From positions 1 through 64,000 of the forward strand of contig JADDOH010010151.1 in assembly GCA_016648135.1 (NCBI GenBank): a stretch of 64,000 bases of DNA, written 5' to 3'. The notes under the pieces were generated by a model that saw only the letters and a list, made by a program, of their open reading frames with translations, did no database searches and was not told the origin of the DNA. This stretch comes from Agrypnia vestita. Lineage: Eukaryota > Arthropoda > Insecta > Trichoptera > Phryganeidae. A program made the position numbers and the translations under genes. Shown one piece after another: positions 44,155 through 54,247 of the stretch (within the stretch, counting starts at the first letter, position 1; each line of letters opens with the position of its first letter).

Positions 44155-44520
44155 TACAGTAACCCATAGCCATTTTGCGCTTCGACTTACGCGGCTTCAC
44201 TCTAACGCGATTTTTTTCAAACATTGTCAAATGTATGACTTTTTGTACAAGTTATATTTTTTTAAATTCTTACTGCAGTAAATTCTTATCATCGTAAAAA
44301 ATTATCAGAATTCATATGAGATCAACAATTACGTTTTAAAATATTTTTTCAACGCCCATACAACTGCCGCTCCAGAATAGTTTTATATTTTAACACTTTC
44401 ATAAAGTTTTCATCCATTGTTTTAAAATATTTCTCGAAACGTTCGTAAATTCGGTGAGTCACTAAGTCAACATCCTGTGGAAGTGGATGTAATTTTTGCC
44501 TTGCAACCAAAATTCGACCT
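44155..44520 (-). pseudogene. Possible Tigger/pogo-like transposase C-terminus and TIR
   Basis: At 44157 a TA|cagtaacccatagcc tip is followed by gcgcttcgacttacgcgg, reminiscent of Tigger ends. On the minus strand 44490-44360 reads H-P-L-P-Q-D-V-D-L, then Y-E-R-F-E-K-Y-F, then a stop after L-Y-G-R. At 45425-45490 the words aacggattaaccgcgataaac and gggttaac resemble the other end. The catalytic DDE core is not seen. Tentative. Confidence 0.3.
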
Positions 44521-44590
44521 TATCGCCGCTCAGATATGCCTTACATTCTGGAAGGTTGAATTTCGTATAAATAAACTTTAATTGATTGAA

Positions 44591-44641
44591 TAGTATGTAT
44601 TACCCATTATTACATGCGTTTGTAATAATGGATAATACATA
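44591..44641. repeat. 23-bp hairpin
   Basis: agtatgtattacccattatt and its complement (one mismatch) surround the 6-nt loop tgcgtt. Confidence 0.8.
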
Positions 44642-44689
44642 CTAGTGTCGTAAATAGGTTTTCTTTGTTCTGACTACGAAAATATTTTA

Positions 44690-45415
44690 TTTTATTTTTA
44701 TTTATTTATTTCTATTTAATTTTTAGTATCAAATTTTGTTTGGACTGTGCCTGACTCACTAGAAATATCTGTGTTGAGACAGGCATAGTTTACAATATTG
44801 TGTAGGTTCAAAACATAGTAAATAAATAATAAAGTGTTTAAAGTAACATAATAGAAAATATATCATATATATGTGGTTATATTGTGTTAGTGTGTTTGTG
44901 TAAGTGTGCCTATTTTATCTCGTCCTTTGTTTCGGATCCACTGTTTTATTTTATATTTTATGTTAGAGTTGTAAATTGTGGTTAGCCCGGATTGTTTTAA
45001 TTCGTCAAGCATGCAATTAAGTAATTTGGGTCCAAAATAGTTATAGCTCCTTTGTCCATACGTGGTATGTAACCTGGGGATTTGTAGATTGAGTTTGTTT
45101 GACCGTGTGGTAATTATTGTTTGAGATGGTTTAAACTGTGTATTTTTGTGTTTGTATGTGTATTTAAGAGTAGTATTCGCATAAATTTGTTTTATATCGA
45201 ATACGTCGAATTTGTTGAATATTTCATCTGTCCTTGTTAAAATTGAGGTTTTGAGGCAATTTTTTGAGTTGCAATAATTGTATTGAGTGCACTCATAGTT
45301 GCTCCTCCCCATACAATTATGCTGTGTTCTATAATTGATTGGCAGATTGCGAAGTATATCATTTTTAGGAGTTTAATGTTAAGAAAGTTTCTAATATTGC
45401 GCAAAAAAAAATCAA
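44690..45415 (-). pseudogene. LINE C-terminal fragment (fifth family)
   Basis: The minus strand from 45410 reads IKLLKMIYFAICQSIIEHSI, then I-V-W-G-G-A, then I-A-T-Q-K-I. After a frameshift, 45312-44887 reads N-C-L-K-T, then Q-I-P-R-L-H-T-T-Y-G-Q-R-S, then YNYFGPKLLNCM, then a basic tail. C-Q-S-I-I...W-G-G-A followed by Y-G-Q-R-S-Y-x-Y-x-G-P-K-L-x-N is the thumb/C-terminus of CR1/Jockey-type elements. The AAAT-rich tail is at 44690-44710. Confidence 0.75.
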
Positions 45416-45594
45416 TTTGAATGAGAGTCTGGAACGGATTAACCGCGATAAACGTGGGTTAACTCTACTTCGATATCCTTGACCTGCCAGTCAAGATTTC
45501 TTCTTAAGGGAATTCCTTGAAATAATATACCGGAATGTCTCAACAGTATTTGGCGACAAATACGTGGCGGTTGCCTCTTTGCTCTACAAGTCTG

Positions 45595-45599
<5 letters not shown>

Positions 45600-45630
<31 letters not shown>
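45600..45630. repeat. (TA)n microsatellite
   Basis: Alternating TA next to the Penelope-like tail. Confidence 0.9.
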
Positions 45631-45632
<2 letters not shown>

Positions 45633-45639
45633 TGATATA

Positions 45640-46070
45640 AAATAACTTTGTAAAAACCACTTATATGTTTCGAAGCCAATGGCTACTTCGTCAGGATAAC
45701 AAAAATAATATTTAAAAATCGAAGTATAGATCAAAATATAATTAAGTTATATATGGATAATGATAATATAAAGTACTTACTTAACATGAAAATAAATTTA
45801 AAAGATAACTATTTGCAAAAGGACCTGATTATTTATAACATTCAATTTACTATTTACACTCTTTCTTATTTCCAAAACTTCTAATTTATCAAATTGTGAT
45901 TCTGTATCTATAATTTGTATGTTAAATTTGTAAACCCTTATTAATATCAAAAGAATGATCCATAGCCAAAACATGGTTAGAAAATTCGGAATAATTATTA
46001 CACCTTAAGTGTTCCTTAACTCTAATTTCAAAATTTCTACACGTTTTTGCTATATAAAAATAATCACAAT
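45640..46070 (-). pseudogene. Penelope-like element: GIY-YIG endonuclease remnant and terminal motif
   Basis: The minus strand 46068-45922 encodes 48 residues: C-D-Y-F-Y-I-A-K-T-C-R-N-F, then I-R-V-K-E-H-L, then S-N-H-V-L-A-M-D-H-S, then a stop. After a one-base shift, 45920-45798 continues D-K-L-E-V-L-E-I-R-K and L-N-V-I-N-N-Q. This is the Y-I-x-K-T-x-R-x-F-x-x-R-x-x-E-H core of the GIY-YIG nuclease of Penelope-like elements, with its distal Glu block. Some 110 bp beyond, CTGACGA...ggcttcGAAAC (45690-45663) matches the hammerhead-like motif family seen elsewhere. The reverse transcriptase part is missing. Confidence 0.75.
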
Positions 46071-46129
46071 TTTTATTTTTTATTCGGGTCACTATTTAAC
46101 AATACTACCTGATATCTCATGTTTTATAA

Positions 46130-46362
46130 CGTTTTACTTACAAATTTTTGTATCTGTATTGAATGAAAAAGACTCTTCCGAAGTTTTTGCTACTAGATTC
46201 GAGACGTCTTGTATACGTAATGATGATCCGCCTCCATTATTTGGACCATCATTCACGTCCAGATTTTTTAGTGTTCATATTGGCTCACAGCGAGGAATGA
46301 AAGGATCAATTGATGGGCTTGAGCAAAATAAGTACTTACAGGAGGTTAATAATTTTAAATAA
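46130..46362 (+). CDS. Unrecognised coding-like stretch
   Basis: A plus frame stays open with a normal amino-acid mix: V-L-N-E-K-D-S-S-E-V-F, then DDPPPLFGPSFTSRFFSV, then G-S-Q-R-G-M-K-G, to a stop at 46360. Upstream it runs into Penelope-remnant antisense, so only the 3' ~75 codons look meaningful. Possibly a retrocopied exon or old TE ORF. No family recognised. Confidence 0.2.
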
Positions 46363-46364
46363 GT

Positions 46365-46805
46365 ATTTTAAAAGGTGAAGTCCTGAATGAAATCCGTCGT
46401 CTATCTGGAACCCGGTAGAAAAATGAAGAACCATGATTCCGTACTCCGCACCACACCAACTGTCAGCGATGGACTCACACAGTATTAGTCAGGGGCGTGC
46501 GGTGAGAACAAGAAGCATAACTTTTATTTAAACATGATGTTCGGCATTCGTATATTCGCGCCGACCACACTCTGGCTCGTTTTACTTGACCCTCCTTCCT
46601 TTCGCGCCACACAGTCAAAACCCACGTACAGTCCACTTCGTACATTTTCGTTCCCTCATCCCCTTTATTACCCCCATCCCTTTAATTCCCGTATATTCCT
46701 TCACCCACCCCCACGTACGCGGTGAATTCGCGTCGCGTACACATATATTTTGAAAAAAATCTTAATTTAATATTTATCTGACAGAATATTATGAAATGTT
46801 AATAT
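46365..46805. other. Unassigned DNA
   Basis: 46560-46740 is GC-balanced and Pro/Ser-coding by chance. No motif recognised. Confidence 0.35.
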
Positions 46806-46810
46806 CTGAA

Positions 46811-47350
46811 TATGTTAATTATTCAATTCAATTTATTTAATAATATGTACATTACAAACAATGTGTTTAAGGCATACATATTAGGAAGTATATATCAAAA
46901 TAAAAATATTTAATAAGTTAAAAATAACATAAAATCTGGTCAAAGGTGTAGGAGAATCCCGCTTCGGAAAACCCCCTCAGACACATGGAATACATCAATA
47001 CCCAAAGCGATTTTGTTCAGCAGAGCTGTGGCTCTTCCAACAGGCATAACCATCGGCAGGTTGGTCCTGTATATTGGAATGTGAAACAATCTATGCTGAC
47101 GATGTCTAATGTAATTATCAGGAACATACAAACCAATACTCTGCATAATTTCTGATGGTTCTGATGGTTCTGCAGGTTTATCGATCATACCGCGCAACAA
47201 TCGATAAAAATGTGTAATCAAATACACATTCCTTCTAGTCTCTAGACTATTGTAACCAAGCATACCCTGGATAAACTCAGTTGGGTAAAGCCAAGGATAA
47301 TGTCTGTTTATTATGGTGATAGGAATATTCCGAGATGTATCTCTCATTTT
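46811..47350 (-). pseudogene. LINE family L1, third copy (C-terminus intact)
   Basis: The minus strand 47347-46940 is an open frame covering the C-terminal ~135 residues: Y-P-W-L-Y-P-T-E-F, MLGYNSLETRRN, THFYRLLRGMID, VPDNYIRHRQHRLFH, ending H-L. An 8-residue (A-E-P-S-E-P-S-E) insertion arises from a short tandem duplication of ctgatggtt near 47155. The 3' UTR and a short TTGAA tail end at about 46822. It is 5' truncated at 47350. Confidence 0.8.
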
Positions 47351-48148
47351 GGTTTCTTTTCAAAATATTTGCTTAGGAAAAAGTCATGTTCTTACTGCAC
47401 GTCCCTGGCATTAGTCTACTTTGGTATTGACAGATGTCGTCCTGTATCTAGCACGCCATAAAATATTTTATATGGCAATAAATATCACGAAAACTACCAT
47501 TAACACACGAGATTCATAGATTAGGAAGACCAACTCGCATATAAAGGCGGGATAACTTTACGCTGGGGAAACATTATCTCATTTAACAGATAATTTTTTT
47601 GTTTTTTTTTTGGAAATGGGAAAACATCGGTTATTTTGATTTATGACAAATCGGAATTTTCTTGTCAGATTCTTGCCAATCCTACCTATCTAGAATGGCC
47701 CCCCCCCCTGACCCCACAATACACAGGGAATACTAATTTTTGGTTCTGGCCGTGCTCGTTCTACCAACATAAATCCAGTTATCTTTGAACGGCATCTTTT
47801 CATCAGCCATAAAGTGTCACAGGCACAAAGGCTTTTATCATTCCAAGGATTATTTATATGGTTTGGATTTTGCGTAAAATATTCAGGAATCGGTGGAAAG
47901 GTTCTGACCGTGAGTTTTCAAAATTTTATCGCACGTTCTAAAATCATATTTTTAATTTTTTTGAAATTATCTTCTTTTGGCGTACTGAGGGTAAATTTTC
48001 TATTGTAACAAAAGTTGCGTACGTTTTTGATTGTTAACTATTTGCATGCCGAGATAAGTTTTCTAAGGGGGGTGGTGGGAGTCACACTGATGGACAGAGT
48101 GAGAAGTGCCGACGTAAGCCACACACTTGGCATGGAGCCCCTACTCCT
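47351..48148. other. Unassigned DNA
   Basis: No gene recognised. There is a C9 run at 47700 and short open frames without domains. Confidence 0.4.
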
Positions 48149-48149
48149 A

Positions 48150-48600
48150 CATATTTATTTATTTATTTTATTTTGGGAAAAATTAACAACAAATCAACAT
48201 CTTAACAAATATAAAATAATAGTTTTAAAATTATGCCAATTAAAAATTTTCAACTGAATATAGTAATTTAATTTAACAGCGAGTGGAGAGGATTGAGGTG
48301 AATGTGGGACGGGAGTAGAAGGGAAGATATATTGTACGAATTAGTTTGGGTGCTGTTGTGTAGATATTGTTTGTTTTATGTTTCTTATCGTTAAGTTGAA
48401 AATGTCAATGTGGTGATAGTTTATGTTAAATGAATTTGTGCATCTGTTATAAAGGAGTTTTTTTTTTGAGTTGGTCTTACAAAGGGGGAGATGAAAAGTA
48501 GGTGAATGTCTGTTAATGCGAGTTGGGATGTGGTAAGATATTCGTTGAAGAAGTTCCGGACTATCAACTAGATTGTGTGTTAGTTTGAATAACATCACCG
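48150..48600 (-). pseudogene. LINE family L2, copy 2 (3' end)
   Basis: The minus strand 48598-48341 reads MLFKLTHNLVDSPELLQRIS, then H-I-P-T-R, then F-N-I-N-Y-H-H-I-D-I-F-N-L. The 3' UTR runs to an (AAAT)n tail at 48150. Collinear with 17410-17890 and 59370-59830. It abuts another LINE fragment in the opposite orientation at 48600. Confidence 0.8.
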
Positions 48601-48905
48601 CGAGAAAATCATCATAAAGAAATCACAAACGAAGTGGCTTGGACATGTGCTGAAATGCCGGATAACGAATACCAAACGAATTCCAGAAACGAATACCAGG
48701 AAGAATCCTCTTGGCAAACCCGGAAGGAATACGGCCGCTGGGTCGCCCCAGTTTAAGCTAGGAGAAGCAACAAAAAAATGTGTATGAAAACAAAATGTGT
48801 CTGGACTGGTTGACTCATGCAGAAGCAGCGCAAGACAGGGAATCATGGAAGCACCCTGTCGACTCTTTGGGCCCCCGACCCTACTAGAACAAGGGGATGA
48901 AGATG
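48601..48905 (+). pseudogene. RTE-like LINE C-terminal fragment
   Basis: Plus strand, shifting frames: K-S-Q-T-K-W-L-G-H-V-L-K, then a GxPxxR-like block (RKNPLGKPGRN), then D-W-L-T-H-A-E-A-A-Q-D-R-E-S-W-K, ending before a gatgatgatgat tail. W-L-G-H-V and A-x-D-R-x-x-W-(K/R) are C-terminal hallmarks. Confidence 0.65.
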
Positions 48906-48913
48906 ATGATGAA

Positions 48914-49255
48914 CTATTTGCATAAAGGACCTGGTTATTTATAATATCGAGGGTAGAAAGCCAAAATGTCGTTAGTGATTAATTCGAACTTTACAGGAGA
49001 GTAAAAGAATGTTTTGTCAATCTGATTTTGTCAATTTATTTATTTTATTATTAAATGATTTTTATATGTGTTTTGGATTGACAAAAATGGAAATCGTTTA
49101 ATAATAAAAGAAACATTGACAAAATCAACACTTTCGTTTGCTCATGTAAAGTTCGTAATAATCACTCACTAATACCCTCGATATTTAATTTGCTATTAAC
49201 ACTTTTTTTAAATATATAAAATTTCTAATTTATCATGCCGATAATTCAATAAATA
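48914..49255 (-). pseudogene. Penelope-like C-terminal fragment split by a foldback element
   Basis: 48914-48943 (tttgcataaaggacctggtt) and 49196-49245 (ctattaacactttttt, then aatttctaatttatc) align with two adjacent parts of 45803-45890. The 240 bp between are an insertion (next entry). Confidence 0.6.
48944..49184. mobile_element. Foldback element inserted in the Penelope fragment (241 bp)
   Basis: Perfect 12-bp tips atatcgagggta / taccctcgatat. About 75 bp of weaker inverted similarity follows (gaactttaca, gattttgtcaat, ttattattaaa). The continuous Penelope sequence on either side defines the insertion. Confidence 0.7.
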
Positions 49256-49377
49256 AATAATGTGGCCATAAAATTATTTTGCACTTATTGAAAAAGTTGA
49301 GTTATTTTGTCGATACTATATAGACTCGAGAAAAACATTTTCTCTCAAGTGTCATAAACACTTTTTAAAAAAATAGG

Positions 49378-49691
49378 GAGATACCACAGTATAGTAAACA
49401 AACAGTATTATGTCTTCATACAAACAGCCAAAACGACGCCCTTCGAAATCTCGGTATACTTCGGTCTGCGCGGTCGCCGCAGGGCTGCAGTAACGTACGG
49501 ACGCTAGCCGTGTGAGACGCTCTCGCGCATATATTTACGTCAATTTATGGCACCCCAAACCCTAAAGAGTCAGTCAATGAGAAGCCCTGGTGCGTGTTTA
49601 ACCAAGTGTAAATACCAAACGGCCGTAGGTAGTTATTTCAAGGACACTGCCGAGATAACATACTGTATGCTTTACTATACTGTGGAGATAC
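49378..49691. mobile_element. 300-bp MITE with 7-bp target duplication, copy 2
   Basis: The element is 49385-49684, with inverted ends cacagtatagtaaac / gctttactatactgtg. It is flanked by gagatac at 49378-49384 and 49685-49691. Same interior as 16899-17200 (gcccttcgaaatctcggtat, ccgcagggctgcagtaacg). Confidence 0.85.
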
Positions 49692-49739
49692 CATGTTATA
49701 AACTACATTTTACTTTCAAAACATACGTTTGAATTCTTA

Positions 49740-50330
49740 CTTTATTGTTGTATAGTAAAGATTGATACTCCTGTTTCATCAATAATTTACGATATGCTTC
49801 CTAAACAAATAAACAAACAAATAAACATCCGTCATAAAGAACCTTTTCTCTTTTTAAAAAGGATACATTTTACATTTATGACCAAACTTTCGTGTTCTTT
49901 TCCAACACGAAAGGCTGTAAATAATGTATATTTTTCTAGCGTATAACACAGGTGGAGGTAGTACGTGTGTTCAGGACCATGTACGTAAAATGAACGCACA
50001 AATTTTTGTAAATAAATTAGTCTTTTTTTTATTTCATTGGGGAAATCGTATAGATTTTAAGAACAATACGAATAATACAACAAAAAAGTTAATAATATGA
50101 CCTCACCACACACAAGAATCTTAATTCTTTTTGATGAAATATAACATATAATAATAATATTTGCTAGTTATCATTGTTATAAAATAAATTATATGTATTA
50201 TTTATTAAATATATATTTTAGAAATGACTCCTCTAAATTTCCACGAAGAAGTGAGAATGAAAGTCATTATATGAGGGGTTTAAATACAAATACGTGAATA
50301 GTTGAAATAAGCATATATACTGGACGTTAG
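49740..50330. other. Unassigned AT-rich DNA
   Basis: 49875-49920 has a partial hairpin (cgtgttcttttccaacacg). No gene. Confidence 0.45.
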
Positions 50331-51035
50331 ACAGCTGTTCGTTCTACCCTCATTTTCTACATCAAAAACACAAACCACCTAACAGCAACCAGTAACTCGC
50401 ATTCACATAATACTAGACAAGCATTACGAAACCTTGACGAAATATCAAAAACTAAGACAACACATGGACAGAAAAATTACTCATACATAGGGAATAAAAT
50501 ATTTAACATATTTAAAACAGACTTCCCGACAATCAGAATATACTCAATTAATAAAATAAAAGCTTTTGCAAACAACTGGCTTACCTCTAAAGGTAGAACA
50601 GCAACTGAACAGTTACTTACTGTAATTGCATAATAATGTCTGTAAATAAAAATATATACCTATATAAATTAATTAATTAAGGAAAATAAAAAATAATCTT
50701 AAAAAAAACTTTAACCCTTTTTACATTAAACAATATTCTAAACATATTTACACTTGGACTTATCACTAACATTGCACTTGATACTTTGTAGATACATAAT
50801 TATTACCTTATGAAAACAAATATTATTGACGAATTCAAAAAAATATTATAATTGTGTTCTATAACGCCACTCTGGGACAGGTGTAGCCTAGTAGAGTGGC
50901 ATAATCCACAAATCTAACAACAACAAAAAATTGTGTAATCTTCTCTTATATTTATATTGTTAAATTATTATTAAGTACCTATATATATTGTAAACAAGGA
51001 TTTTTTGAAATAAATAAATGAAACATATTTTATAT
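50331..51035 (+). pseudogene. LINE family L3, copy with C-terminal ORF end
   Basis: An open frame 50331-50633 encodes the C-terminal ~100 residues: H-N-T-R-Q-A-L-R-N-L-D, then HGQKNYSYIGNKIFN, then I-N-K-I-K-A-F-A-N-N-W-L, then a stop TAA at 50631. H-N-T-R, then Y-x-Y-x-G-x-K-I-F-N, is the terminal domain seen in Jockey/CR1-like ORF2. The 3' UTR includes ctctgggacaggtgtagcc and ends in an AAATAAA tail at about 51022. 5' truncated. Other copies: 58385-59035 (+) and 26822-27215 (-). Confidence 0.75.
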
Positions 51036-51039
51036 CCAG

Positions 51040-51240
51040 AGTGGAGATTTTAAAATCACTATAATTTTGATTAAGATAAATTATAAAATTCTCAGAGACG
51101 AAGACCTTTGTACGGAAAACGTATTTGGAAGTCTTTACGGGGTGGCCATAGAGCTACTGACCTGTGTGGTCACTTTATCAAATTTTTGAAGTAATATGCG
51201 AGAGACTACAATTATAAGCACATCCATTAAACTGACAAAA
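51040..51240. repeat. Diverged family A terminal fragment
   Basis: aagataaattataaaattct, then cagagacgaag, and tgacctgtgtggtcact recall family A ends and interior. Non-coding. Confidence 0.4.
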
Positions 51241-51309
51241 ATTATAAGAATGTTTTATTTTTACTTTTTAATACTCACACATCACACACATTGAGTTATT
51301 AATTACCAC

Positions 51310-51362
51310 TGTAGTTTCCAAAGGAGCAATCGCTCTCATCATCAGGAATGGTTAGTAACATA
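51310..51362 (-). repeat. CTGATGA...GAAAC motif
   Basis: The minus strand reads CTGATGA (about 51352-51346), then tgagagc-gatt-gctc, then GAAAC (about 51325-51321). It has the same core spacing as the Penelope-associated motif at 45663-45690. No endonuclease remnant was seen beside it. Confidence 0.4.
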
Positions 51363-51399
51363 CTTAGATACAACATTTATCGATCTATTTGGGCAGGTC

Positions 51400-52055
51400 A
51401 AGGAGCCGCAAGTAGATAGGGGGTGTTTTTATGGTCAATAACAGGAAGAAACTCTAGAATTGGTGAAGTGGATTGAAACGTGATATTATTCATAAGTGTG
51501 TTTTTATAAATTAGATTTTTAAGAATATCATGGAGTAACCGAGTGGAGTAGTTATAGTAGTATAGTATACAGTTCTCGAAACTATAGTTGTAATTGATAA
51601 CTCATATTGTGTGTGTGTTAAAATAATGCATATTTTAAAGTAAAATGTTGCACCACGAAGTACCTGCCAAATCTTTCAATTATGTAAAAAAAAATTCACT
51701 TGAAATTAGTGTCCCAGTAATATCTATAAATAATGTATATCGTCGTTCTTGAATCAAGTACCAATCACAAAGATGTTAAATTCAAAAGCTGTCGAATTAT
51801 TGGCTATTGAATTGAAAATTAGAACCGTTTATTGAATGATTCATTATTTTTTCGATGAATCGAAATGCCCTAATGTTGGAAATAACTTAATCCCGCAATT
51901 TTCACAACATTTTGCTATCTTTCATACACGAGTAGGTAGATGATGAATCTACAATATATACTTGTACGTTTGTACGTATATTCAAAATAAGTAATCGTCA
52001 TTTCATAATCTAAAATGTTAGGTTCTTTGTGAACTGTAAATTATTTGATTACGGG
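51400..52055. other. Unassigned AT-rich DNA
   Basis: No gene or repeat with a second copy recognised. Confidence 0.45.
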
Positions 52056-52110
52056 CTGTAACCCGTCAAAAATGACGGAACATTAGTTCGCGTCTTTTCT
52101 AAGCCCTAGT
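52053..52110 (-). mobile_element. Decayed Helitron 3' end
   Basis: Minus strand: hairpin CCGTCA-ttttt-TGACGG, then gttacag, as at 44011. CTAG has become CCCG. The 5' end was not found. Confidence 0.45.
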
Positions 52111-52465
52111 ACCTATATATTTACAGCATCTCTTTGGTGGTCTGCGGAGAGGTGCTCGTAGCCACATGCGTTAATCGGTTCGGATTTGGTGGCCCGGGTT
52201 TTTTTTTGGCTGTGATAGAAATTATCATGTTGGATATTGCTTATAGATTTTGGTTATAGATTCTGCTAATTTGTGTAACAAGTTGTGTAAGTCAATTTTA
52301 TATTATACCAGCAATCTGTCCCCGTCGTTGTCCATATAACCTTTGGAGTTCAAAAGGGGGGTGGGGGAAGTTCATTTGTTTTGCAAAACCTCTAAATAAT
52401 AACAATACATCTCCGTTTCATCCAGGAGGTGGATGGGATATCCGGGAGAATGGTGGGAAACGACT
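52110..52465. other. Unassigned DNA
   Basis: No gene recognised. There is a G-rich patch at 52350-52370. Confidence 0.4.
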
Positions 52466-52468
52466 ATA

Positions 52469-52690
52469 CAGGGTGTAACAGAACCAGTACCATACTTTAC
52501 AGGCGGATTCCTGCTTTGATTATGAGTCGAAAATATTCAAGTAATCATGACTTTATATAAATAGTTGTGAAGTTATTCAATATCAAAATTTGCAATTTTT
52601 TTTCAATTTTCCTGACATTTTTTACAAAAAGTTAAACAATCGTTAGAGTAACTTATATCGATTACGAAACATATATTAAAATCATAGAAA
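52469..52690. repeat. Family F half element
   Basis: Starts TA|cagggtgtaacag and continues with tgattatgagtcgaaaatat and cttatatcgattacgaa, matching one arm of 32344-32883. The second arm is missing. Confidence 0.6.
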
Positions 52691-53050
52691 AGACAATATT
52701 ATCCAATTATGTAAATAGCAAAAGCAGCAATGTCCATTATTTTATAGCAATATCCTTAATTAAAAATTAAATTTTTATTTATACCCGTTTCTGTATAAAA
52801 GGAAAACCAGCGTAGCAATTGTCTCTAATAACTTATTTCCAATAGGTTTTGCAAGATTTGCATAAATTCTAAAGAAATTTTCTTGAGCGGTGCAAGTTTT
52901 TTTGTACTTATCTCAGAAACACCTCTGTTTGATATTGCAGCTCCTGCCTTTGCTTTTATACCCCTTAATTAAAAAAATAGTATTATATTATGGTCAGTTT
53001 TAAATACTGACAAAATTATTCTTCTATTTAGGAAATTCGCTCTCTGAAAA
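52690..53050. other. Unassigned DNA
   Basis: No feature recognised. Confidence 0.4.
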
Positions 53051-53054
53051 CTAA

Positions 53055-53560
53055 CTTACTATCACGCCGTTTCATCATGGGGGTAGGCAGAGAGGATAGA
53101 GCGCCATCTCTTCTGTCCTGACATACAACTCTCGCCTCATCTACATTCATACATCTTCGCATGCAAGCTCGATGGTTGTTGAGGCTTCTAACGGGGCCAT
53201 CTTCCAGTATCTGGTTAATCTGATCATACCACGTCTTCCGCGATCGCCCTCTCTTTCTGGCACCGTCAATACTTGCATTAATATATTTTTCTTACAATTT
53301 TTCCCTCATTCATTCGCTCAACATGCCCAAACCACCTGAGCGACCCTGTTTTAATTGTATGAATTATGCTACGATCAGCTTTACATTCATTCCTAATACC
53401 TTCATTCTTTACTTTATCATACATAGCACATTATCATACATGCCACACATACGTCTAAGGAATCTCATCTCCACCGCATTCAATCTACTTTCGTTCCTCT
53501 TTTACCAGCTCCAGGCTTCACTTCCATCAGTGTTGGTACCAGAATTCTATTGAATCCATG
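53055..53560 (-). pseudogene. LINE C-terminal fragment with W-F-G-H-V block
   Basis: Minus strand, shifting frames from about 53475: Y-D-K-V-K-N-E-G-I-R-N-E-C, then GSLRWFGHVERMNE, then R-A-I-A-E-D-V-V / G-R-G-R-P-R-like, then a Cys-Met-rich block, then D-R-R-R-W-R-S-I-L-S-A-Y-P in the frame at about 53100. This is a familiar C-terminus of insect non-LTR elements. Confidence 0.75.
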
Positions 53561-53589
53561 CACCGCTAGTTTTACATCTTCTTCTTCTT

Positions 53590-53690
53590 TCTTTATCAGC
53601 CTTCGTCTTTCCACTGCTGGATATAGGCCTTTTCCTTATTTTTCCATCCTTCTCTGTTGTTGGCTGAGAGCTATTGTTGTCAAATGTCTT
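53590..53690 (-). pseudogene. RTE-type LINE extreme C-terminus
   Basis: Minus strand: K-E-K-A-Y-I-Q-Q-W-K-D-E-G then stop, near 53635-53597. Equivalent to the end of the 22146-23440 element (E-A-Y-V-Q-Q-W). Confidence 0.6.
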
Positions 53691-53814
53691 TAAACAAAAA
53701 AATTGAAATAAATATATGTATTACAATACAAGGTAGGCAGATTGAGGGTATTCTAGGTATGACCGATAAAGCAAAAAGGTTTACTCGCATTTCCAATTTC
53801 ACCATTAGACCCCC

Positions 53815-54080
53815 GCAGACCTCTCATGCCGACTGACGTAAGTGAATCCCCCGCCGAGCCTGCACGCAAGAGCCTCCGCGCTCGTTTTCTGGGCCGCGAT
53901 TAGCCGCCCCTTACAACTGCCGCCATTTCCGGTCCCGCCGACAGGGGCGGAAGTCGTCAGGGTGCGCCGGATCCTCCCGGCTTCCGGGGAAACTCGGTGT
54001 CACCCTCCGTGGGGCAGTGTCGTGTGTGCGCCCTCTCGTAATCTCGAGTCGGCGGAGGAAATTGGATATTCCTTACCCAG
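53815..54080. other. GC-rich, CpG-island-like segment
   Basis: The longest GC- and CpG-rich stretch of the window (gccgcgattagccgcc, ccggcttccggggaaactc). A donor-like gacgtaagtg is at 53832 and an acceptor-like ccttacccag ends near 54080. The plus frame from 53842 is open, but the product (Pro/Arg/Ser-rich) has no domain. Could be a promoter or first-exon island, or a conserved intronic element. Undecided. Confidence 0.35.
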
Positions 54081-54247
54081 CCTTCGGGAGTCTGTGTCAA
54101 AACGATCCAAAATGCAATGACAATTCGTCAGCTCGGGATCTGTCATTCAAACGACCAATCCTTGCTTTCATGGAGGGGTTGATCGCTGCATGACCGCGGC
54201 TAGCATTTTCATAACCCTGACCTCCGTTTGATAATGATAATCCATTT

